In this document: positions 39,957 through 47,339 of the stretch, one piece after another | Position numbering within the stretch: position 1 is the stretch's first letter | Layout of the letters: every line of letters begins with the position of its first letter | Source: a virus | Reading direction: 5' to 3' (one strand) | Virus record (IMG/VR): IMGVR_UViG_3300020203_000009 | Span: 1-64,000 of that record | Length of the DNA: 64,000 bases | Translations under genes and position numbers: made by a program | The notes under the pieces: model-generated | What the model was told of the DNA's origin: nothing | The model's input: the letters and a program-made list of their open reading frames with translations, nothing else | Databases searched by the model: none

Positions 39957-40283
39957 TTAAAAAGAATAATCATGATAAGCGTTACGAATTCCAAAAGCTA
40001 CTTTTGTGTATTCACCAGATTTGCGCCACTGACCGTCTTTTCTGATAGAAACTCGAATTAGCTGAGCATCTGTATTTGCGCTATATTCGTAATCCTGACT
40101 CTCACTCATACCGTTATTATCTATACGTTTCGCTGAATCCGGCTGAATCCACGCTGTCCGCCCTGATTTAGACACTCTAACTACGGTTGCAGCGTGTCGA
40201 TCCGTATATAGATAGACTGTGGCACCATCACCTACTTCCGGGGCTTTACATTTAATCTTAAGGATGTTTGCAATTTGTGTCAT
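39957..40283 (-). CDS. Hypothetical protein
   Basis: This 108-residue probably beta-barrel protein (VGDGATVYLYTDRHAATVVR, then RTAWIQPDSAKRID) resembles small conserved phage proteins of unknown role. AAGGAG precedes the ATG and the variant promoter element lies 17 bases upstream. Confidence 0.6.
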   Translation of the reverse strand: MTQIANILKIKCKAPEVGDGATVYLYTDRHAATVVRVSKSGRTAWIQPDSAKRIDNNGMSESQDYEYSANTDAQLIRVSIRKDGQWRKSGEYTKVAFGIRNAYHDYSF

Positions 40284-40299
40284 AAAATCTCCTTAAACA

Positions 40300-40310
40300 C
40301 ACAATACCAC
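40300..40310 (-). promoter_or_regulatory. Extended -10 promoter, variant
   Basis: The minus strand reads TGTGGTATTGTGTG before TTTAAGGAGATTTTATG of the 39957-40283 gene. The -10 is TATTGT. Confidence 0.55.
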
Positions 40311-40338
40311 ATGGGAGGGTTTGTTGCAAGCTTATTGT

Positions 40339-40401
40339 TTATCCCCAGAAAATCCCGTTCAGGCCCTTGGCAACTAGAAACTCATTGAATGTATGATCCA
40401 T
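40339..40401 (-). CDS. Possible 20-residue peptide
   Basis: A 20-codon frame (MDHTFNEFLVAKGLNGIFWG) follows the phosphoesterase stop with AAGGTGTAGT before the ATG. It is too short to judge. Confidence 0.35.
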   Translation of the reverse strand: MDHTFNEFLVAKGLNGIFWG

Positions 40402-40402
40402 A

Positions 40403-41038
40403 CTACACCTTGCTAGTAGCACTCAGTACCCTGGCTATCCATTTTTCAATTTGTGAAATAGATACCGGTGCATAGTTGTTTGCAGCCACACCAACGTCAT
40501 ATTGTCGTCCAAGTTCGCGTTTTTTATCGTTGTGGGGCCCGGAGTGTATGTGACCAGATAAATGGAATTGTCCTTCGTCCGCCACGCTATATTTACGATT
40601 CTTAATGTCACCGTGCCAGCATTCGTCACCTGTTGAATTTCTCATACCGTTGGTGTCTTCTCTAAACACGCCGGCCAATGGGCAATGACTCATTGTAATT
40701 CTATTCTCACCTAAATAGATAGTTGCGCCGTGCATTACAACATCAAACCCCATTTCGTAGCAACTATTGTAGCCACGGTCATGGTTCCCCACTACTAGAA
40801 CTTTAACCCCGTTCATTTGTGTAACCACTTCTCTAGTTAAACTACTACTACCTAGTCCAATATCACCGAGAAAGTAGCAAATACCTCTTTCAGGTACGGT
40901 TGCGTTGTAGTTACTAATAAGAACATCGTGCATGTGTTCCAGGTCCCTAAAGGGCCGCCTATCAAACTCCAGTACGCTTTTATGCCCGATATGTAGGTCT
41001 GAGGTGAAAAATGTAGGTTTGCGTACTTCAGAAGTCAT
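40403..41038 (-). CDS. Calcineurin-like metallophosphoesterase
   Basis: This 211-residue enzyme shows all metal-site motifs: FFTSDLHIGH (DxH), FLGDIG (GD), VVGNHD (GNHD), MSHCP and SGHIHSG (GHxH). Such small phage phosphoesterases cleave phosphomono- or diesters, including 2',3'-cyclic or nucleotide substrates; the substrate here is unknown. The ATG at 41038 overlaps the upstream gene's end. It is one of two such enzymes in the window; the other (58 kb) is T5 A1-like. Confidence 0.88.
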   Translation of the reverse strand: MTSEVRKPTFFTSDLHIGHKSVLEFDRRPFRDLEHMHDVLISNYNATVPERGICYFLGDIGLGSSSLTREVVTQMNGVKVLVVGNHDRGYNSCYEMGFDVVMHGATIYLGENRITMSHCPLAGVFREDTNGMRNSTGDECWHGDIKNRKYSVADEGQFHLSGHIHSGPHNDKKRELGRQYDVGVAANNYAPVSISQIEKWIARVLSATSKV

Positions 41039-41267
41039 GTTTCTCACCCTGATATTTTAGCCGTTCTAAACTAATACGCTCTCCTTCACCATTCTTCAAA
41101 ATAAATCCACCATCGCGCATGTCAATACGAAGCTCAATATATTTACATTCAGAATTTTTAAACCACTGCCAACCATCAGGGTTATCCCCCGTAGCAGTTT
41201 GAATGAAATCAAACACACCCTGTAGATTAGTATTCCATACGTTGTCAGGTTTTAAATCTTTTTCCAT
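41028..41267 (-). CDS. Hypothetical protein
   Basis: This 79-residue protein (MEKDLKPDNVWNTNLQGVFD, then YIELRIDMRDGGFIL) is probably an alpha/beta fold of unknown role. It follows the previous stop directly (TGA-ATG) and overlaps the phosphoesterase gene. Confidence 0.6.
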   Translation of the reverse strand: MEKDLKPDNVWNTNLQGVFDFIQTATGDNPDGWQWFKNSECKYIELRIDMRDGGFILKNGEGERISLERLKYQGEKHDF

Positions 41268-41462
41268 TCAAAGCTCTCCGATGAATACGTTTTCGATGTA
41301 AAATAATGACGTGGCCGGACCTTCAAGCCAGCATCCGAAGTCCTCATCAAAATGGCAGAAGGCTGCGGTACCATTGGTTGAATGTTTAATGACGAACAAA
41401 TAGTTGTCCTTGGGCACATACCAGAACCCTTCACGCGGGCGCAATGTTTGGTCATCTTTCAT
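41268..41462 (-). CDS. Hypothetical protein
   Basis: This 64-residue protein (MKDDQTLRPREGFWYVPKDN...) is not recognised. Its start lies within the end of the small membrane gene upstream, where AGGGGGG-like purines give a ribosome site. Confidence 0.55.
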   Translation of the reverse strand: MKDDQTLRPREGFWYVPKDNYLFVIKHSTNGTAAFCHFDEDFGCWLEGPATSLFYIENVFIGEL

Positions 41463-41640
41463 TCACCCCCCTTTCTTGCCGCAACTCGGTCCCTCCAATC
41501 CCCCACCCAATTACGACAGTTGCAATTATTGAACCCAGGGCGACACTAAGAATAATTGTTCCAGCCACTAAGTGGCGGGGTGTGGTGAAGATCATCGCCG
41601 CGATCGCAATAACTACTTCGATGATAAGAATTGTAATCAT
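41452..41640 (-). CDS. Small two-helix membrane protein
   Basis: This 62-residue protein has two hydrophobic helices (ITILIIEVVIAIAAMIF and AGTIILSVALGSIIATVVIG) and a short charged tail. It overlaps the Gly-rich gene upstream (ATGA). Function is unknown. Confidence 0.6.
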   Translation of the reverse strand: MITILIIEVVIAIAAMIFTTPRHLVAGTIILSVALGSIIATVVIGWGIGGTELRQERGVNER

Positions 41641-41759
41641 GTGCCGTCACCGCTGCCATCGCCGCCCTCGCCGCTGTGGCCATAGCCGCTACCGCTGCCG
41701 TAGCCACGGCCGTCGCCGTGCCCGATCATGCTGTGAGCGTCCTCTAGTTCTTTAGCCAT
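41637..41759 (-). CDS. Short Gly/Asp/Ser-repeat protein
   Basis: This 40-residue protein starts MAKELEDAHSMIGHGDGRGY, then GSGSGYGHSGEGGDGSGDGT. Its first residues match the larger neighbour at 41784-42047, so it is a truncated tandem paralogue. The DNA is GC-rich, unlike its surroundings. AAGGAGAG precedes the ATG. Confidence 0.65.
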   Translation of the reverse strand: MAKELEDAHSMIGHGDGRGYGSGSGYGHSGEGGDGSGDGT

Positions 41760-41783
41760 TTGCTCTCCTTGGTTTTGCCGTGG

Positions 41784-42047
41784 TCATGCGCCGTCGCCGT
41801 AGCCGTCTCCATCGCCACCATCGCCGTCTCCATAACCATCCCCATCCCCATCTCCATCTCCGTCGCCTTCGCCGTCGCCGCTGTAGCCAAAGCCATAGCC
41901 GTCTCCAAAGCCGTCTCCGTAGCCGCCAAAGCCGTCTCCGCTGCCGTCGCCGTAGCGGTCGCCGTCGTCTCCGTAGCCGCGAAAGCCACTGCCCTTGCCG
42001 TCGCCGCGGCCGACAGCGCTGTAAGCGTTGTCTAGCTCTTTGGCCAC
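41784..42047 (-). CDS. Gly/Asp-repeat low-complexity protein
   Basis: This 87-residue protein starts with GTG at 42047 (AGGAGAG upstream) and reads MAKELDNAYSAVGRGDGKGS before turning into DG, GDG and GYGDG repeats to the end. Six consecutive DG pairs occur near residue 60. It would be disordered, acidic and possibly calcium-binding or phase-separating; all of that is inference. The GGC/GAC/GGN codons make this the most GC-rich stretch of the window. A shorter paralogue follows directly. Confidence 0.7.
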   Translation of the reverse strand: MAKELDNAYSAVGRGDGKGSGFRGYGDDGDRYGDGSGDGFGGYGDGFGDGYGFGYSGDGEGDGDGDGDGDGYGDGDGGDGDGYGDGA

Positions 42048-42358
42048 TTGCTCTCCTCACAATCCAGCACAAGAACCTCGGCCCCCCGGTGAAAACGGCA
42101 TGTGCCTGCGGGTTCCAAAATTGTGTCGTTGAGGGGGCCGCTGCTCGCCAGTTCGCCCAGGCCTTTGGTCGTGCCCCACCGGCGGATCACTGAAGAATCG
42201 AGTAACAAGCACTCGTCTCCCTCGCGCGAGTATGTGCCCACGAGTACCCAGCCGCGCTGTAGCACTACAATTTTTCTACCCGTCGGTGACTGTGTGGGCG
42301 CAGGTGCGGATTTCTGCTGGAAGACCATCTCAATAATCGCTTTCTGAAACTCGTTCAT
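42032..42358 (-). CDS. Conserved phage hypothetical protein
   Basis: This 108-residue protein contains KIVVLQRGWVLVGTYSREGD, then SSVIRRWGTTKGLGELA and a C-terminal CEESKWP. I recall this RWGTTxGLGELAxxGP pattern from a conserved family of unknown function in tailed phages (DUF6948-like). It lies in the same GC-richer segment as the Gly/Asp-repeat genes and overlaps one of them. Confidence 0.7.
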   Translation of the reverse strand: MNEFQKAIIEMVFQQKSAPAPTQSPTGRKIVVLQRGWVLVGTYSREGDECLLLDSSVIRRWGTTKGLGELASSGPLNDTILEPAGTCRFHRGAEVLVLDCEESKWPKS

Positions 42359-42376
42359 ATATCTCCCCTGTGGGCA

Positions 42377-42616
42377 TCATTGCCCGGTTGTTAACTTCGC
42401 AAGATAGGCCCTTGCTGCTACCGTGGGGCAAGTACCCCCAACGCCAATCCATCCGTGTGACTGGCAGCTTCCATGATGATCGAAGTGGCATTTTGTATCC
42501 TCGGCATCAACCATCGGCCCCAGGTACTCAATGAGGCGCTTAATGGTGGCATCCCGTTCGGCAATCTTTTCGAGAAGTTTTTTAACACTTTTATCTTTCT
42601 GTTCAATCTCTCTCAC
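42377..42616 (-). CDS. Hypothetical protein with coiled-coil start and Cys/His tail
   Basis: This 79-residue protein starts with GTG at 42616 behind GAGGTGAAA. The N-terminal half is a charged coiled coil (SVKKLLEKIAERDATIKRLI). The second half CHFDHHGSCQSHGWIGVGGTC is a likely zinc site. Similar short proteins occur in phages without known role. Confidence 0.6.
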   Translation of the reverse strand: MREIEQKDKSVKKLLEKIAERDATIKRLIEYLGPMVDAEDTKCHFDHHGSCQSHGWIGVGGTCPTVAARAYLAKLTTGQ

Positions 42617-42643
42617 GGTTTCACCTCGGTTACGCGGTTTTAC

Positions 42644-42988
42644 TTATAGCTTCTCATAGTTTTTTTCAATGGCGTCTGCTATCTTATTGAAACTAGTAAT
42701 AGCACGATCGTTTAAATTAATTAGACTAGTTTCACCATCAACCTTCGAACCGTAACAACTAACCATTCCAGCCCACTCCATTACACTGTTTGGAAGGTGT
42801 GCAGACATTTCATCAAACCTACTAACATCGCGACTGCTATCGTAGTCACAAACACCCTCAACCAGTGCTAGGTTGCACAGTACGCCCAAACAACAATTTG
42901 TCCCATCTTTCTCTAAGTTATTAAAACCTTGTTTAAACTCTCCAGACCTAAGAGCATCTACCCACATATCAGCAATTTGTTTTTTCAT
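42644..42988 (-). CDS. Conserved phage hypothetical protein
   Basis: This 114-residue protein (WVDALRSGEFKQGFNNLEKD, CCLGVLCNLA, SVMEWAG, LINLNDRAITSFNKIADAIE) has the distinctive WxxALRSGxYxQG...CCLGVLCxLA...LND pattern of a small family common in phages. Its role is unknown. It overlaps the SET-domain gene by 20 bases. Confidence 0.75.
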   Translation of the reverse strand: MKKQIADMWVDALRSGEFKQGFNNLEKDGTNCCLGVLCNLALVEGVCDYDSSRDVSRFDEMSAHLPNSVMEWAGMVSCYGSKVDGETSLINLNDRAITSFNKIADAIEKNYEKL

Positions 42989-43382
42989 AAGCCTTCCTTA
43001 TTCTATAGGTTAAATCTTTAATAGCTACCTTAGGGTCATATCCGTAATCTATAAACAGTTGTGAGCCTTTCCTTATGTTACTATTTGCCCAGTACTCCAT
43101 GCATTTGTCCTTGTAATTGCAAGAGTAGTCTATATTGCTTTTTTCTTTATGGTTAAACAAACTACCAAACCCCAATGCCAGGCACTCTTTATTACCTTTC
43201 CAGATATATACGTATAGTTCTAAATACTTACCTGCGGTATCTTCTTGTTCTAAATACTTACCTGCGGTATCTTCTTGTTCTAATATAATAATAGGACTAG
43301 ACTCAATAAGCTCTCCAGCTTTTATGTCTTTATTAGCGTAAAGACCGCGCCCATATTTTTTAGTAGTTCTAATTTCAATCAC
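42969..43382 (-). CDS. SET-domain protein (putative lysine methyltransferase)
   Basis: This 137-residue protein has the SET signatures GRGLYANKDIKAGELI, SLFNHKEKSN (the NHxxxxN SAM-binding motif) and GSQLFIDYGYD (the catalytic-Tyr region). It is a minimal SET core without pre- or post-SET zinc sites. SET enzymes transfer methyl from SAM to protein lysines; the target here is unknown. Residues 36-55 hold an exact in-frame duplication of a ten-residue unit (EQEDTAGKYL twice). It lies next to conserved phage genes and the tRNA. Confidence 0.8.
   Translation of the reverse strand: MIEIRTTKKYGRGLYANKDIKAGELIESSPIIILEQEDTAGKYLEQEDTAGKYLELYVYIWKGNKECLALGFGSLFNHKEKSNIDYSCNYKDKCMEYWANSNIRKGSQLFIDYGYDPKVAIKDLTYRIRKAYEKTNC
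43217..43276. repeat. 30-bp perfect tandem duplication inside the SET gene
   Basis: Two identical 30-bp units (43217-43246 and 43247-43276) add ten residues in frame to the SET protein. The perfect identity points to a very recent slippage event. Confidence 0.9.
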
Positions 43383-43401
43383 TTACCGCTCCTCACAATA
43401 A

Positions 43402-43481
43402 TGGTACGACATCAGAGAATCGAACCCTGATTTCAAGTGTTTATAAGACACTTCCGGTAAACCACCAGCCCGCCATGTCGC
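43402..43481 (-). tRNA. tRNA, anticodon UAU (Ile, AUA codon), tentative
   Basis: An 80-base tRNA-like sequence with encoded CCA. The acceptor arm is GCGACAT/ATGTCGT (7 pairs, one G-U). The anticodon arm is AGTGT-CTTATAA-ACACT, and the T arm is CAGGG-TTCGATT-CTCTG. With U33 in place the anticodon is UAU, which decodes AUA. The D stem has a mismatch and position 8 is G instead of the usual U, so the body is unusual. An AUA tRNA would suit an AT-rich phage in a host poor in that codon. Confidence 0.75.
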
Positions 43482-43487
43482 ATAATC

Positions 43488-43516
43488 AGTATACCACGGT
43501 TTTAGTATTGAGTCAA
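43488..43516 (-). promoter_or_regulatory. Promoter for the tRNA
   Basis: The minus strand has TTGACT (43511-43516), a 17-bp spacer ending in GTGG, and TATACT (43488-43493), 6 bases before the tRNA. It combines a full sigma70 promoter with the recurrent GTGG extension. Confidence 0.75.
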
Positions 43517-43532
43517 TTAAATCTCATATATT

Positions 43533-43595
43533 TTAAACAACACAGTCAGCACAGGAAGCGTCACCAACCTCAACCGTTCTTATTCCACTTGGCAT
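43533..43595 (-). CDS. Possible 20-residue peptide after ligase
   Basis: A 20-codon frame (MPSGIRTVEVGDASCADCVV) begins in a TAATG overlap with the ligase stop. The coupling is suggestive but the length is too short to be sure. Confidence 0.35.
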   Translation of the reverse strand: MPSGIRTVEVGDASCADCVV

Positions 43596-44563
43596 TAGCT
43601 ATTCCTAGTTCTTTTGCTTTTAGCGGCGACCTTTAGATCTGAAATCATCTTTTCCATTGTGCAATCCTCTGCATTTAAATCGTCACGAAAGCGGAAAAAT
43701 GTAGGGTGGCGAAGTCTTGGTGGGCTGTTTTTTGTTTTTAAAACTTCCTGCGCCCAGACATCCAGAACTTTTCCTTCGTATTCATAAAAGTTTTTGCTCA
43801 TTTTAATTCTTAACTCGTCGTCAAAGCCGGAGGCAAATCCCACTTCCACAAGGGAGCCATTCTGATATACCGAAAGCGCTAGTGAGCCAATCATTCCCTT
43901 GTACTTGTTGGTCCCCTCTTTCCAACCAGACACTACTACTGAAACGTCATAGGACTTCTTCATTTTTGACCAAAATTTTCCGTAACCCATTCGAATGTCT
44001 TTTATGATTAACCCTTCGCCTCCTGCTGCTACCACTTTATTAAATTCTGCGGAGAATCCAGAAGTAATCCAAGGAATAGGCTTAACGAATTCGTTACCCA
44101 TTTTTTTAACGACTGCTTCTAGTAATTTCCTGCGCTGCTCAAGTGGGAGATCTCTAACGTCTTTGCCCTGAAACATCATGATGTCGAAAACCATATAGGT
44201 TAGGTTTCCAAGTTCTTTCTGTTTACAAGACGCTTCTGCCGCGCCGGAGTTCATTATTGAATTAGTATTTAAAAAGTCGCTTGAAACTATTTCTCCATCA
44301 ATCACAGTACCTTCTAGGCCCTCGTAATCAACCTTGGTGATGTGTGGGATATTGTCAGTCTTGTCTACCAGCAAACCGTCAGACACAGAGCCGCGCCTAG
44401 AAAGAAGTGTATGTCCTGACTTTCTTCTTTCGTATGGGCATGAGTCGAAATACATAACATATCGTGAGCCATCAATTTTTTCTTCAGCTATAAAATAAGG
44501 CTTATCAAAGTCTTCAGGAAGTTTTGCTGTACAACGGCTAGGGATACATAATTCTAATTTCAT
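43595..44563 (-). CDS. ATP-dependent DNA ligase
   Basis: This 322-residue minimal ligase seals nicks using an enzyme-AMP intermediate. Motif I is EEKIDGSR (the Lys is the adenylation site), then SRRGS, VIDGEIVS (motif III), GGEGLIIKD (motif IV) and FWSKMKKSYD (motif V). A C-terminal OB domain follows (VVVSGWKEGTNKYKGMIGSL). The length fits small phage and viral ligases with only nucleotidyltransferase and OB domains. It would act in lagging-strand joining with the polymerase at 52.7 kb. Confidence 0.92.
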   Translation of the reverse strand: MKLELCIPSRCTAKLPEDFDKPYFIAEEKIDGSRYVMYFDSCPYERRKSGHTLLSRRGSVSDGLLVDKTDNIPHITKVDYEGLEGTVIDGEIVSSDFLNTNSIMNSGAAEASCKQKELGNLTYMVFDIMMFQGKDVRDLPLEQRRKLLEAVVKKMGNEFVKPIPWITSGFSAEFNKVVAAGGEGLIIKDIRMGYGKFWSKMKKSYDVSVVVSGWKEGTNKYKGMIGSLALSVYQNGSLVEVGFASGFDDELRIKMSKNFYEYEGKVLDVWAQEVLKTKNSPPRLRHPTFFRFRDDLNAEDCTMEKMISDLKVAAKSKRTRNS

Positions 44564-44581
44564 AGATCCATCTTTAGTTTC

Positions 44582-44653
44582 TTAAAATACACAGCGCGGC
44601 ATTGGAGGCAGCCATGGGTAGAAAGAAAGATGTACGTCTTTATTATTTTGCAC
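44582..44653 (-). CDS. Possible 23-residue peptide
   Basis: A 23-codon frame with GTG start (MQNNKDVHLSFYPWLPPMPR...) follows the last array gene, whose stop region supplies a GGTGGGG ribosome site. The composition (W, P, aromatic) is not random-looking. Function is unknown. Confidence 0.4.
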   Translation of the reverse strand: MQNNKDVHLSFYPWLPPMPRCVF

Positions 44654-44654
44654 G

Positions 44655-45245
44655 TTAAACCCCACCTATTACTTGGTTGAGAAATTTAAGATTCAAGGCT
44701 TGCTGTTTAAGCTTGGCAGCAATGTAAATAGCATCTTCAACATCACTGGAAGCATTGGCGGCAGCAAAGGCAGCTTGGGCAGCACCTTCGACGGCATAGT
44801 GGGCAGCGGCGTTGGTAAAAAAGACATAGTCGGCATTAGTGGCAATGAATGCAATGGGGGAATCATCGGCAGCATCGCGGGTATAGCAGAAGGCAACACA
44901 CTTCGCTTTTACACGCTTTTTAACCTCTAATATTTGAGCATCTGTCAAGCTATCGAAATCATTAACAGTCTTAAGAAAATTGATGCAATTGCTAAGGCTC
45001 TTATCACCTTTATATTTTTCTTCAAAAATATGTACTACGCTTTCAATGCATAGCATTGCCCATTTAACTAGTTGATTCTTGGTTAATACCCTTTTTGCAA
45101 CCCAAACTTTATCGTCGTAGTTGACATTAGGTAAGTACAGGAAATCACTAAAGCTTCCGTCAAAATCAGCATTGTAATTCAGAAAATGTTCATATCTGTC
45201 AGCACAAGGCTCTAGGTTTTTCAGTACTTCTTTATTGATTTGCAT
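44655..45245 (-). CDS. Ala/Tyr-repeat Imm5-like paralogue, array copy 7 (last)
   Basis: This 196-residue protein has a conserved N-terminal half (MQINKEVLKNLEPCADRYEH, VNYDDKVWVAKRVLTKNQLV, WAMLCIESVVHIFEEKYKGD). Its Ala-rich tract (about 125-180) is shorter and less regular than in the other copies. It ends QQALNLKFLNQVIGGV. It follows the preceding copy by 11 bases without its own promoter, so it should be expressed from upstream. Confidence 0.8.
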   Translation of the reverse strand: MQINKEVLKNLEPCADRYEHFLNYNADFDGSFSDFLYLPNVNYDDKVWVAKRVLTKNQLVKWAMLCIESVVHIFEEKYKGDKSLSNCINFLKTVNDFDSLTDAQILEVKKRVKAKCVAFCYTRDAADDSPIAFIATNADYVFFTNAAAHYAVEGAAQAAFAAANASSDVEDAIYIAAKLKQQALNLKFLNQVIGGV

Positions 45246-45256
45246 AAATATCCTGG

Positions 45257-45886
45257 TTAAGCACTGATTGCTTGTTTCAAAAACTGAAGGTTAAGGGCTT
45301 GCTGTTTAAGACTGGCAGCGGCAGCATCTTCACCGTAAATGTCACAATAACCAAGGGTATCATCATAGGTAGCTTCGGCGGCGTAACACAAGACGTGGGA
45401 GGCAACATCGACAGCATAGGCGGCAGCATAGGAATCACAGTAGGAGACGTGGACAAGGGCGGCAACATGGGAAACATTGAGAGCGTGGGCAGCGTGGCCA
45501 ACAAAGATGTCAGGGTCGGTAGAAGCACGGGCAACAGCAAGGGCGAGATCTCTGTGCTTTTTAAGCTCTAATGCTTGATCAATTGTCAAGTTATTAAAAT
45601 CCTTAACTGTTTTAAGGTAATTGATACAATTAATAACATGTTTATAATCCGGGTGTTGTTCTTCAAAAATATGCACTACGCTTTCAGCGCATAGCGTTGC
45701 CCAGCTAATGGCTTGGTTCTTGTTTAATACCCTTTTTGCAACCCAAATTTTATCGACATATTCAAGATTGGGTAATTCCATGAATTCGCTAAGACTTCCA
45801 TCAAAATCAGCGTGATGTTTTAGAAAAACCTTATACCTGTAATAACAGGGTTTAAGGCTTTTCAAGAATTCTTTATTAATTTGCAT
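45257..45886 (-). CDS. Ala/Tyr-repeat Imm5-like paralogue, array copy 6
   Basis: This 209-residue copy begins MQINKEFLKSLKPCYYRYKV. A WATLCAESVVHIFEEQHPDY block and a diverged Ala tract follow (AAAYAVDVASHVLCYAAEAT). The end is QQALNLQFLKQAISA. The ATG at 45886 matches the family start; the reading upstream of it is not conserved. It has its own sigma70 promoter at 45905-45933. Confidence 0.8.
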   Translation of the reverse strand: MQINKEFLKSLKPCYYRYKVFLKHHADFDGSLSEFMELPNLEYVDKIWVAKRVLNKNQAISWATLCAESVVHIFEEQHPDYKHVINCINYLKTVKDFNNLTIDQALELKKHRDLALAVARASTDPDIFVGHAAHALNVSHVAALVHVSYCDSYAAAYAVDVASHVLCYAAEATYDDTLGYCDIYGEDAAAASLKQQALNLQFLKQAISA

Positions 45887-45904
45887 AAATCCCTCTCTCA
45901 AGCC

Positions 45905-45933
45905 ATTATCCCATATAAGACTAAGCTTGTCAA
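45905..45933 (-). promoter_or_regulatory. Sigma70 promoter of array copy 6
   Basis: TTGACA (45928-45933), a 17-bp spacer AGCTTAGTCTTATATGG and GATAAT (45905-45910) on the minus strand. The spacer is nearly the same in the promoters at 46600 and 48016. Confidence 0.8.
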
Positions 45934-45941
45934 GCTAAATA

Positions 45942-46571
45942 CTAATTAATCACTTGCTTAAGAAACTGAAGATTTAAGGCTTCTTGATTTTCAAGAGCAG
46001 CAATTTTATTAGAATCACAGACGGCATGGGTGGCATAGGAAGCATAGATGGCAGCTTGGGCAGCATGGGCGGCATAGATGACAGCTTGGAAAGAGGTGGA
46101 GGCAAAGGTGGCAGAATGGGCGGCAGCATGGGCAGAGGTGGCGGCATAGTTGGCAGCATGGGCGGTGGCATTGGTAGAAAAGAGAGTAGCACTGGCGGCT
46201 GCATGGGCAGCATCGGTGGCAGCAGAGGTGGCTATTTTATGCTTCTTAATCTCTAATGGTTGACAATTGATCAAGCGGTCGAAATCATTAATAGATTTAA
46301 GGTAGTTGATGCAATCACTAAGGCGCTTGTCATCTGGATATTTTGCTTCAAACATATGTACAACACTTTCAGCGCATAGCGTTGCCCATTTAACGGCTTT
46401 ATTTTTGTTTAAAATCTCCCTTGCAACCCAAATTTTATCGTCGTAGTTGACATTAGGTAAGTCAAGGAATTCACTAAAGCTTCCGTTAAACTCACCGTGA
46501 TGTTTTATAAAATGCTCATACCTGTCGGTAAAAAGGTTAATACTTTTCAAGAATTCTTTGTTAATTTGCAT
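45942..46571 (-). CDS. Ala/Tyr-repeat Imm5-like paralogue, array copy 5
   Basis: This 209-residue copy has the conserved head (MQINKEFLKSINLFTDRYEH) but has lost the Pro-Cys of the PCxDR motif, with LF in its place. The WATLCAESVVHMFEAKYPDD block is intact. Its tract is rich in A, H, S and T (AAHAAASATLFSTNATAHAA). The end is QEALNLQFLKQVIN. It has its own promoter upstream. Confidence 0.8.
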   Translation of the reverse strand: MQINKEFLKSINLFTDRYEHFIKHHGEFNGSFSEFLDLPNVNYDDKIWVAREILNKNKAVKWATLCAESVVHMFEAKYPDDKRLSDCINYLKSINDFDRLINCQPLEIKKHKIATSAATDAAHAAASATLFSTNATAHAANYAATSAHAAAHSATFASTSFQAVIYAAHAAQAAIYASYATHAVCDSNKIAALENQEALNLQFLKQVIN

Positions 46572-46599
46572 AATTCACTCCTGTTTTTACTCTTAACCC

Positions 46600-46628
46600 A
46601 TTGTTACATATAAGACTAAACTTGTCAA
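46600..46628 (-). promoter_or_regulatory. Sigma70 promoter of array copy 5
   Basis: TTGACA (46623-46628), 17-bp spacer AGTTTAGTCTTATATGT, and a weak -10 AACAAT (46600-46605) on the minus strand. It is clearly homologous to the other array promoters. Confidence 0.7.
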
Positions 46629-46638
46629 TATAATTCTA

Positions 46639-47301
46639 CTAATTAATCACTTGTTTTAGAAACTTAATATTTAAGGCTTCTTGACTTTCTTGAGCAGCAA
46701 TTTTATTAGAATCACTAGCATCGGTGGTGGCATAGAAGGCAGCTTGGACAGCATAGCACTCAGTATCGGCGACATCAACATCGATGTCATAGGCAGCAAG
46801 GGTGGCATAGGCGGCTTCACGGACAGCGGCACGGACAGCGGCACCGACAGCATCGGCGGCATTGGAGGCACCGGCAGCATAGGGGGCACGGGAACAATAG
46901 GCGGTAAGAGAGACAGCATAGGGGCCACCAGCGGCAACGAAACAAGCAGCTCGGGAGGCTTCTTCATGTCTCTTAATCTCTGATGCTTGATCATTTGTCA
47001 AATTATCAAAATCCTTAACTGTTTTAAGGTAGCTAATGCAATCACTAAGACTCTGGTTATCAGGGTATTCTTTCTCAAAAATATGAACAACGCTTTCAGC
47101 GCATAGCGTTGCCCACTTAACAGCTTGATTCTTGGTTAAAACTCTCCTTGCAATCCAGATTTTATCGACATATTCAAGATTGGGTAGGTCCAGGAAATCA
47201 TTAAGACTTCCGCTAAACTCACCGTGATGTTCTAGGAAATGCTTATACCTGTTGTCGCAAGGGTTTAGGCTTTTCAATACGTCTTTGTTGATCTTCATCA
47301 T
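46639..47301 (-). CDS. Ala/Tyr-repeat Imm5-like paralogue, array copy 4
   Basis: This 220-residue copy begins MMKINKDVLKSLNPCDNRYK. The WATLCAESVVHIFEKEYPDN block follows, then an Ala-rich tract with Val, Arg and Asp (AVGAAVRAAVREAAYATLAA). It ends QEALNIKFLKQVIN. The ATG at 47301 matches the spacing from GAGGGAAAG seen in copy 3. It has its own promoter at 47311-47339. Confidence 0.8.
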   Translation of the reverse strand: MMKINKDVLKSLNPCDNRYKHFLEHHGEFSGSLNDFLDLPNLEYVDKIWIARRVLTKNQAVKWATLCAESVVHIFEKEYPDNQSLSDCISYLKTVKDFDNLTNDQASEIKRHEEASRAACFVAAGGPYAVSLTAYCSRAPYAAGASNAADAVGAAVRAAVREAAYATLAAYDIDVDVADTECYAVQAAFYATTDASDSNKIAAQESQEALNIKFLKQVIN

Positions 47302-47310
47302 CTTTCCCTC

Positions 47311-47339
47311 ATTATCACATATAATACCAGACATGTCAA
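47311..47339 (-). promoter_or_regulatory. Sigma70 promoter of array copy 4
   Basis: TTGACA (47334-47339), 17-bp spacer TGTCTGGTATTATATGT and GATAAT (47311-47316) on the minus strand. The spacer also holds TGGTATTAT, a second possible extended -10, so it may be read in two phases of infection. Confidence 0.75.

Noticed and set aside
41744-42193. Ala/Thr/Met-rich and Arg/Trp-rich frames overlapping the Gly/Asp-repeat genes
   Set aside because: They are other-frame readings of GGC-GAC repeats. The Gly/Asp frame has good ribosome sites and a paralogue.
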